Origin: Thiotrichaceae bacterium
GTDB lineage: Bacteria; Pseudomonadota; Gammaproteobacteria; Thiotrichales; Thiotrichaceae
Length of the DNA stretch: 12,558 nt
Assembly: GCA_015494435.1 (NCBI GenBank)
Contig: WGBH01000533.1
Location: 1 to 12,558, forward strand
Direction of reading: 5' to 3'
The notes under the pieces are model-generated. The model had not been told where the DNA came from and ran no database searches. It saw only the letters and a program-made list of their open reading frames with translations. Position 1 is the first letter of the stretch, and each line of letters begins with the position of its first letter. Positions 6,723 through 12,558 of this stretch are shown here, in pieces. The position numbers were made by a program, and so were the translations under genes.

Positions 6723-8272
6723 TGATTGCAAAATTATCTCTTAAAAATTCATTTCGTCTTAGTATTATGCTTTTTGTTGGCACTAAAGAGCATTATTTAT
6801 TACAGCAAACGATAGAATCGATACAACAACAAAGCTGTTCGCAATGGGATTTAATACTTGTTATTCCTGATCAAGACACTTACAACGCTGATAAATTTCA
6901 ATCATTATTAACAAGTTCTCAAGCCCCTGTTTATACCTTATTATTTTCAACCCTTCCGCCACATAAGATAGCTGCTAAAGCTAAAGGCAAGTATATTTTA
7001 TTTATCGCATCAGGTGATCGCCTAGAACAGGACTTTGTATTACATTTTTTTCAACAGCAACAAAAAACACCTTTATTACGTCTTTTTTATACGGATCATA
7101 GTTTTATTGCTAACAAATCAAAGCAACCATTAACGCATTTTAAACCCGATTGGAATCCTGATTATCTTACTGCATTTAATTATATAGCCCATGCCATTGT
7201 TTTTTATCGTTATGATTTATTAGCAATCAATGAGCTATTGAATAATGAAGAAAAAGATTATTTTCATCAGCTACTTCTCAGCATTAGCCAACAATACAAG
7301 CAAGAGCAAATTTATCATTTAGCCATTCCTTTACTTCAAATAGCGTCTCAAAAAAAAGAGCCAAGAAGTAAAGCAGGTCTTTTAGCGAGTTACTTTTACC
7401 ATAGCAATACCGTCTACCGCCCTATTCTCTCTCTCCCTAAAGTTATTCCTTTAGTGTCGATTATTATCCCTACAAAAAACCAATTTAAACTATTAAAACA
7501 GTGTGTTGATAGCTTATTAGGAAAAACCACTTATGTCCGTTTTGAGCTATTAATTATCGACAACCAAAGCGATGATCCTGAAACATTGGCTTATTTACAG
7601 CAATTATCTTTGCTCGATAGGACTCGTGTTTTGCCTTATCCTTATGCTTTTAATTATTCTGCCATTAATAATTTTGCCGTCAAACAAGCAAAAGGTTCTT
7701 TGCTGGTCTTCCTCAATAATGACATTGAAATAATCAGTCCTAAATGGTTAGATGAAATGCTAATACACGCTTCTCGTCCTGAAATTGGCTGTGTGGGTGC
7801 TAAGCTTTATTATCCTGATGAAACCATTCAACATGGCGGTGTTATATTAGGGATTTACGGATCAGCCTCTCATGCGCATAAACATTTTCCTAAAGATCAT
7901 GCGGGTTATTTTAATCGTCTTATTAGCGTACATAATATATCCTCTGTCACTGCCGCTTGTTTAATGATGCGTAAGCGTGTCTTTGAACAGGTGGGTGGTT
8001 TTGATCAGATCAATCTGAAAGTGGCTTATAATGATGTCGATTTATGTCTTAAAGTCTTAGCGCAAGGCTATCGTAATGTATGGACACCTTATGCGGAGTT
8101 AATTCATTATGAATCTAAATCACGGGGTAAAAAACCTTCATGGTGGCAACGACGTAAACTGCATAAAGAAGAGCAATTTTTAAAACAAAAATGGGGTGAT
8201 TTGCTACTAAATGACCCTGCTTATAATCCAAATTTGAGCTTAGATCGTGAGGATTTTTCTGTTAAAAAGTGA
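6722..8272 (+). CDS. Tandem-domain family 2 glycosyltransferase
   Basis: 516 residues, starting at the ATG that overlaps the previous stop by one base. The C-terminal half is an intact GT-A domain: VSIIIPTKN (245-253), the nucleotide-binding DNQSDD (280-285), a metal-binding NNDIE in place of DxD (332-336), the acceptor/catalytic-region NDVDL (437-441) and the late YAELIHYESKSRG typical of the rhamnosyl- and WsaE-like GT2 group. The N-terminal half (about 13-165) has the same fold pattern and the landmark FKPDWNPDYL, but its usual motifs are eroded. The DDxS position reads IPDQDT, the DxD position reads ASGDR, and TDEDK reads TDHSF. The first domain is therefore probably non-catalytic or structural. 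Likely role: cytoplasmic addition of a sugar to the lipid-linked chain of the surface polysaccharide. The sugar specificity cannot be read from the sequence. An A8 run lies inside the gene at 7350-7357. Confidence 0.88.
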   Translation: MIAKLSLKNSFRLSIMLFVGTKEHYLLQQTIESIQQQSCSQWDLILVIPDQDTYNADKFQSLLTSSQAPVYTLLFSTLPPHKIAAKAKGKYILFIASGDRLEQDFVLHFFQQQQKTPLLRLFYTDHSFIANKSKQPLTHFKPDWNPDYLTAFNYIAHAIVFYRYDLLAINELLNNEEKDYFHQLLLSISQQYKQEQIYHLAIPLLQIASQKKEPRSKAGLLASYFYHSNTVYRPILSLPKVIPLVSIIIPTKNQFKLLKQCVDSLLGKTTYVRFELLIIDNQSDDPETLAYLQQLSLLDRTRVLPYPYAFNYSAINNFAVKQAKGSLLVFLNNDIEIISPKWLDEMLIHASRPEIGCVGAKLYYPDETIQHGGVILGIYGSASHAHKHFPKDHAGYFNRLISVHNISSVTAACLMMRKRVFEQVGGFDQINLKVAYNDVDLCLKVLAQGYRNVWTPYAELIHYESKSRGKKPSWWQRRKLHKEEQFLKQKWGDLLLNDPAYNPNLSLDREDFSVKK

Positions 8273-8279
8273 AAGCATT

Positions 8280-8285
8280 GAGGAA
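8280..8285 (+). promoter_or_regulatory. Ribosome binding site favouring ATG 8290
   Basis: GAGGAA ends four bases before the ATG at 8290-8292. The competing GTG at 8269 overlaps the previous stop (GTGA) but has its nearest GAGGA about 15 bases away, which is too far. The shorter start also puts the first GT2 beta strand at the expected distance from the N-terminus. Confidence 0.6.
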
Positions 8286-8289
8286 GCGA

Positions 8290-9228
8290 ATGCCTATAAA
8301 GTCCAATTCTAAACTGATCTCAATCGCATTGTGTAGCTATCAAGGAGAAAAATTTTTAGCCCAGCAATTGGATTCTATTTTAACCCAAAGCTACCCATAT
8401 TTTGAGGTGCATATTTTTGATGATGTTTCAATAGATGCCACCCTTGAGATTGCCAAACACTATCAAAAAAATTACCCTCATATTTATCTGCATCAAAACA
8501 AACAACGCCTTGGTTTTGTTAAAAATTTTGAACAGGCAATCAAAAGACTCTCTTCTGTAAATACTTACCTTGCTTTATCTGATCAAGATGATATTTGGCA
8601 TAGCAATAAATTAGAGCGATGCTACCAAGCCTTATCGCAATTAGAACAAGAATATAGTGATATGCCCTGCCTTGTGCATTCTGATTTAAAGATGATCGAT
8701 AGCGCTGGAAAAGTGATTCACCCCTCCTTTTTTAGGCACAAAAAAATTGAATTCTCCACAGAAAAATCATTAGCTAAAATTTTAGGCTATAATGGTGTAA
8801 TGGGAAATACGCTTTTAATCAATTATCAACTCGCACAACTTGCCTTGCCCTTTCCAAAATCATTAAAATACCATGATTACTGGTTAGCCTTAGTCAATGA
8901 AACCTTTGGTAAAAGAAAAACTCTGCATACAACACTGATTAGCTATCGAATTCATAGGCATAATGCAAGCGAGAATAGAAAAGCGCATCCAACCAATCAT
9001 CAACCTCCCCCTTTTACTGAAGACAATAGAAAAGAAACCTTAGCTTATTTACTTTCTCATTATGATATTAACCCCAAAGACAAACGTATAATGACTGCGT
9101 TTTATCATTACTTAGATTCAAATAGAAACAAAATTAGCAGAGCAATATTATTACTCCAGCACGGTTTTTTGCGTCGCCACATATGGTATCGTTTACGGGT
9201 TTTACGAAAATTATTAATGTCAAAATAA
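8290..9228 (+). CDS. Family 2 glycosyltransferase, WbbL/rhamnosyltransferase-like
   Basis: 312 residues from ATG 8290; a GTG at 8269 would add seven residues. It is a single GT-A domain with all landmarks of the GT2 rhamnosyltransferase-like subgroup: ISIALCSYQGEKFLAQQL at the N-terminus, the nucleotide-binding DDVS (44-47), SDQDDIW (97-103) carrying the metal-binding DxD, then YHDYWLALV and a terminal SYRIHRHNAS. Members usually add rhamnose or a related deoxysugar to O-antigen or capsule precursors in the cytoplasm. The actual donor here is unknown. The length is normal for the family and nothing is missing. The gene sits 17 bases after the upstream glycosyltransferase, and its TAA shares one base with the next ATG, so translational coupling is likely. 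Confidence 0.9.
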   Translation: MPIKSNSKLISIALCSYQGEKFLAQQLDSILTQSYPYFEVHIFDDVSIDATLEIAKHYQKNYPHIYLHQNKQRLGFVKNFEQAIKRLSSVNTYLALSDQDDIWHSNKLERCYQALSQLEQEYSDMPCLVHSDLKMIDSAGKVIHPSFFRHKKIEFSTEKSLAKILGYNGVMGNTLLINYQLAQLALPFPKSLKYHDYWLALVNETFGKRKTLHTTLISYRIHRHNASENRKAHPTNHQPPPFTEDNRKETLAYLLSHYDINPKDKRIMTAFYHYLDSNRNKISRAILLLQHGFLRRHIWYRLRVLRKLLMSK

Positions 9229-11450
9229 TGTCAAAAAAACTCCTCACTGCCATTATCCCGTTAAGATTATCCGCTGAACTTTATCAAGCCATTGAGCGCC
9301 TTACCCATATTCTTAATACACTTCCTGCTGATCTGATTGATATTTTGATTATTGATTACGGTAGCCCTGAAAAAGAGCTTATTCAACTTGAATTTGTAAA
9401 GGCTTATGCAAATGTAACCCTTTATTCGCACAAAGAAGCGCAAAACAGTGTTTTTAGTATCGGTCATGCCCGTGATCTTGGCGCGCAACTGGCTAAGACT
9501 GCGGTTATTTTATTTCATGATATTGATTTTATCTGTTCTAAGACGATGTACCACAGAATACACACAGAGATGATTAATCGTAAAATTGCATTAAGCCGAA
9601 GCAATGATTTTTTCTGTGTACCGGTTGCTTTTTTAAATGAAACTGGAAATGCACAGTATTATTCACAAATTTCTAAAAATAAAAATGAGACCCAAATAGA
9701 TAATCAGTTGCAAAATCTTATTATTACCAAGAGCAAATCCTACTGCCAGTCTTTGGTTTATGGTAGCTCTGCTATTGTGGTTAATCGCTATCATTATTTA
9801 ACCTTAGGTGGGCATCATCGTGATTTTTCAGGGCATGGCGCTGAAGATTACGATATTTTACATCGATTGAGTTATTACAATCCTAAAGCACCACGTACAT
9901 CCGATTATTATCAAAATCTAAGTGATTCCCCTCTTTATCATTATAAAGGTTTTCGTACTTATTTTGCTTTGCATGGGATGGATGTCTTTATGAAGGGGAT
10001 TTTTATGCTTCATCTATACCATCCACCACGACGCATTCGTCACTATCATCAATCTCGACACAATTTCCCTTTATTGAAGCGAGTAATGATAAAATTTGAT
10101 GCCAATCGACAGCAACCTCTGCCATTGCGGGATTTTTCTAATCCTCATAAAACATTGATCCTTGCCAAACAAAACTCTTCTTTCACTGATGCTTTGCGCT
10201 ATGCATTACCTGCAATGGGTGAGGTACTATTTATTGATGAAACACATTTTTCTAATGCCTCTGCCTTAATTGAACAGATTAAACAGCAAGGAATTACTCA
10301 GCTTGGTTTTAAAAATCCTTATGGCAATCCACACCGTTTAAAATTGTATCAGGCTATTAAGAAAGAACAGATAAACTACTGGGTTTTTGATCGTGGTGCT
10401 TTACCTGATAGTTGGTTTTTTGATCCTAATGGTTTTAATGCCGATAGTAAGAGTTATCACCCATACTATTGGGATAAGCCACTGAATAAAAAGCAACAAG
10501 CTCAAACGCGAGAGTATATTCACAAGTTATATCTTAGTGATAAAACATTGGAAAAAAATGGCAAGCGAAAAACATTACAAACATTAAAACAACAATTTCA
10601 TCTTGAGGGGAAAAAAGTATTACTCATTCCTTTTCAGCGTCCTTCGGATTCTGTGTGTAAATACTTTGCAGGGAAGATGAAATCAGCACAGGGTTTTAAT
10701 CAACTGATCAATGAGATAACACAACAGCTTGACCCTAATAAATGGATAGTGCTTGGCAAAAAGCATCCACTAGAATCCGAATCGCCTGATGTAACGGGAG
10801 TAACCTTTGTAGATGATACGCATATCCATGATTTACTGGCACTTGCCCATTGTGTGCTGGTATTAAACTCAGGTGTTGGTTTACTGGCAGGATTATTTAA
10901 CACCCCCACTATTTATCTAGGCAATGCGTTTTATGGACATAAAGGTATTAATTATTCCGCCAACAATACTGCCGATGTTCTCGCCTTGCTGAATAGCGAT
11001 TTATACGTCAATAGAACCCAGATTGAACGCTTTACTTATCACTTGCTTGAACGTGTTTATTCCTTTGGAAAGTCCTCTTATACGCAGATTATCCGCAAAG
11101 AAGATAATGCTAAATTAAGCTTGGTCAATGATATTTTATTTGAATCCCTTCGTGGGCTCTCCAAAAAGCCAATTATAATAGGCACTAAAATACCCATGCT
11201 TTATTTAGACGAACCTTTGTTTTCAAGCTTTGGAGGAGCAGAAACTATCAGCAAAAGCAACGCTATCAAAATGAATCTACTCTCCTCTTTTACAAAAAAA
11301 CAACGCTTTATTATTATACTTTTTTCATTTATCGCTCGACCTGTGCTATCAGCAAATCAACGTGTTAAGCTTAAAAAAGATCCAGAACAGTTCTTTCGTG
11401 ATGCAAATAATAGATTCTCTCGTTATATTGCTAAACAATTAAACTTTTAG
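9228..11450 (+). CDS. Bifunctional capsule glycosyltransferase: GT2/GT7C-like domain plus KpsS-like Capsule_synth domain
   Basis: 740 residues from ATG 9228, which overlaps the previous stop. A start at 9183 is possible but would overlap the upstream gene by 46 bases. The N-terminal domain (about 1-290) resembles predicted capsule glycosyltransferases (COG4092-like): LTAIIPLRLS, IIDYGSP, a DxD in HDIDF (Asp98 and Asp100), and GHGAEDYDILHRL (202-214), which matches the GT7C acceptor-side signature. The C-terminal part (about 310-680) looks like the Capsule_synth family of KpsS/KpsC Kdo transferases: DRGALPDSWFFDPNG, LIPFQRPSD near 467, KHPLES with His513-Pro514, and LNSGVGLLAGLF from 546, where HP and NSGVG occupy the usual CMP-Kdo site positions. 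The tail carries KLKKDPEQFFRDA (714-726). I infer one polypeptide that both extends the chain and handles a Kdo or Kdo-like linker. The C-terminal domain could instead use another donor. Confidence 0.8.
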   Translation: MSKKLLTAIIPLRLSAELYQAIERLTHILNTLPADLIDILIIDYGSPEKELIQLEFVKAYANVTLYSHKEAQNSVFSIGHARDLGAQLAKTAVILFHDIDFICSKTMYHRIHTEMINRKIALSRSNDFFCVPVAFLNETGNAQYYSQISKNKNETQIDNQLQNLIITKSKSYCQSLVYGSSAIVVNRYHYLTLGGHHRDFSGHGAEDYDILHRLSYYNPKAPRTSDYYQNLSDSPLYHYKGFRTYFALHGMDVFMKGIFMLHLYHPPRRIRHYHQSRHNFPLLKRVMIKFDANRQQPLPLRDFSNPHKTLILAKQNSSFTDALRYALPAMGEVLFIDETHFSNASALIEQIKQQGITQLGFKNPYGNPHRLKLYQAIKKEQINYWVFDRGALPDSWFFDPNGFNADSKSYHPYYWDKPLNKKQQAQTREYIHKLYLSDKTLEKNGKRKTLQTLKQQFHLEGKKVLLIPFQRPSDSVCKYFAGKMKSAQGFNQLINEITQQLDPNKWIVLGKKHPLESESPDVTGVTFVDDTHIHDLLALAHCVLVLNSGVGLLAGLFNTPTIYLGNAFYGHKGINYSANNTADVLALLNSDLYVNRTQIERFTYHLLERVYSFGKSSYTQIIRKEDNAKLSLVNDILFESLRGLSKKPIIIGTKIPMLYLDEPLFSSFGGAETISKSNAIKMNLLSSFTKKQRFIIILFSFIARPVLSANQRVKLKKDPEQFFRDANNRFSRYIAKQLNF

Positions 11451-11460
11451 ATATTAAATT

Positions 11461-11465
11461 AGGGG
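11461..11465 (+). promoter_or_regulatory. Ribosome binding site for the kpsC TTG start
   Basis: AGGGG lies five bases before the TTG at 11471. It lies in the 20-base gap after the previous stop, the longest gap between any two genes of the operon, and supports a non-ATG start here. Confidence 0.5.
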
Positions 11466-11470
11466 CTACG

Positions 11471-12558
11471 TTGAACAATAATAAACAAAAAATAGGCGTT
11501 TTTTCTTCGGGTATAAAAAAAATACCCACACTATCGACCTTTCTGAATACAGAGAAAATTTACTATAATCCTTCTCAACCTCAAGAATTAAGCGCTATTG
11601 TCGGCTGGGGCAGAAAGGCAAATACCCACAAAGCAATCCAGTTTGCGAACGAACATAAACTGCCTTATTTTATTTTAGAAGATGGGTTTCTACATTCCTG
11701 TGGTCAAGGTGTATTAGGGGATAGCAGTTGCTCAATGATTATTGATCGTACAGGTATTTATTATGATGCGACTACACCGTCTGATTTGGAGATCTTACTC
11801 TCAGCTAATCCTAAGCTCTCTTTTGATAACACTTTAATAGAGCGTGCTAATGCATGTATTCGGCAAATTACAAAATACAACTTATCAAAATATAATAATA
11901 CGCCCTCTACTTTAGCTAGAAATGCATTACCTAAAGGTGAAAAAGTATTAGTTGTGGATCAAACAGCGGGGGATATGTCCTTAAAATATGGCTATATTGA
12001 TGACAATACCTTTGACGAGATGTTACAAGCCGCATTGGATGAACACCCTACCGCTAGCATTATTATAAAAACACATCCTGATGTAATTGCAGCTAAAAAG
12101 AAAGGGTGTTTATCTTTAAAACAAAGTCATCCACGTATTCATATTATTAGCGATAATCTCAACCCTTTAACTTTAATTCAACAGGTTAAACACGTCTATG
12201 TCGCTACCTCACAAATGGGATTTGAAGCATTATTCTTAAATAAACCCGTCACTTGTTTTGGCGTGCCTTTTTATGCTGGCTGGGGATTAACCGATGACAG
12301 AGCAAGACCCCCACTTTCCGTCTGGAAACGACGTAAAAATAAGCTAACACTGCCACAAATATTCGCAGCCGCTTATATTCGTTATACCCATTATATTCAT
12401 CCCGATACCTTGCAACCCTGTGAAATAGAAGCAGTATTAGATTATTTCATGCTACAGCAACAACAACGCAAAAACACAACAGGTCACATCTTTTGCTTTG
12501 GTTTTACTTTATGGAAACTAAAATACATTCGTGCTTTTTTACAATCACCTAATAATCA
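11471..12558 (+). CDS. kpsC: KpsC-type beta-Kdo transferase, N-terminal part (cut by window end)
   Basis: The frame is open from a TTG at 11471 to the right edge (362 codons, no stop), so the gene continues beyond the window. It matches the first half of KpsC, the capsule enzyme that builds the poly-beta-Kdo linker on phosphatidylglycerol: GWGRK (45-49), LEDGFLHS (69-76) followed by IIDRTGIYYDA, VDQTAGD (162-168), KTHPD with His202-Pro203, SQMGFEAL (247-254) and VPFYAGWGLTDD. This is the GT99-type domain. HIFCFGFTLWKLKYIRAFL near the edge looks like the start of the second, GT107-type repeat, as expected for a protein of about 670 residues. No motif is missing in the visible part. The start is a guess between this TTG and later codons, but the spacing to AGGGG is good. 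Its presence implies ABC-transporter-dependent (group 2 type) capsule export, with the kpsE/D/M/T-like genes expected elsewhere. Confidence 0.92.
   Translation, partial: MNNNKQKIGVFSSGIKKIPTLSTFLNTEKIYYNPSQPQELSAIVGWGRKANTHKAIQFANEHKLPYFILEDGFLHSCGQGVLGDSSCSMIIDRTGIYYDATTPSDLEILLSANPKLSFDNTLIERANACIRQITKYNLSKYNNTPSTLARNALPKGEKVLVVDQTAGDMSLKYGYIDDNTFDEMLQAALDEHPTASIIIKTHPDVIAAKKKGCLSLKQSHPRIHIISDNLNPLTLIQQVKHVYVATSQMGFEALFLNKPVTCFGVPFYAGWGLTDDRARPPLSVWKRRKNKLTLPQIFAAAYIRYTHYIHPDTLQPCEIEAVLDYFMLQQQQRKNTTGHIFCFGFTLWKLKYIRAFLQSPNN

Noticed and set aside
9183..9227. Earlier ATG for the capsule fusion protein at 9183.
   Set aside because: It overlaps the preceding gene by 46 bases and adds residues before the typical first beta strand. 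ATG 9228 gives the TAATG junction seen elsewhere in this operon.
1..12558. CRISPR arrays, tRNA or rRNA genes, riboswitches.
   Set aside because: No regularly spaced repeats, cloverleaf-like segments or rRNA-like conserved blocks were seen. Nearly all of the DNA is protein-coding.

Overview
The window is AT-rich DNA, apparently from a Gram-negative bacterium and most likely a gammaproteobacterium. The evidence is a KpsC-type Kdo transferase, a PglL-type O-oligosaccharyltransferase/O-antigen ligase, and a periplasmic or surface multidomain protein with haem c. A sulfur- or methane-oxidising relative would fit the mix of a Rpn-type nuclease relic and a large dihaem cytochrome fusion, but the taxonomy is only an inference.

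Layout. Positions 1-120 hold the last codons of an unidentified plus-strand gene. A broken minus-strand relic of a PD-(D/E)XK nuclease-family transposase follows (122-364). Next is a short regulatory-looking stretch with a perfect 16-bp palindrome (393-408) and a possible promoter. From 480 to the right edge there are six genes on the plus strand with almost no spacing, so they look like one operon: (1) a 1484-residue exported protein fusing a galactose/glyoxal-oxidase-like kelch propeller, two Ig-like domains, a PKD domain, a YVTN/YncE-like propeller, a dihaem cytochrome c peroxidase-like module and a C-terminal membrane anchor; (2) a PglL/WaaL/Wzy-like membrane enzyme; (3) a double-domain GT2 glycosyltransferase; (4) a second, WbbL-like GT2 glycosyltransferase; (5) a fusion of a capsule-type GT2/GT7C-like domain with a KpsS-like Capsule_synth domain; (6) kpsC, cut by the window end.

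How they may work together. Genes 2-6 build and transfer a surface polysaccharide. The GT2 enzymes elongate the chain, the KpsS-like and KpsC domains suggest the beta-Kdo linker of ABC-transporter-dependent capsules, and the PglL-like enzyme would transfer or polymerise a lipid-linked glycan. Gene 1 sits at the head of this set, which recalls the pairing of the copper oxidase GlxA with the glycan synthase CslA in Streptomyces. Its site should therefore be tested as a polysaccharide-binding or polysaccharide-oxidising module wired to haem c.

The most notable point is that gene 1 keeps the Tyr, Tyr-His and His positions of the copper-radical oxidase site but has Ala where the cofactor cysteine should be. 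It may therefore be a binding propeller, or may work without the Cys-Tyr cofactor.
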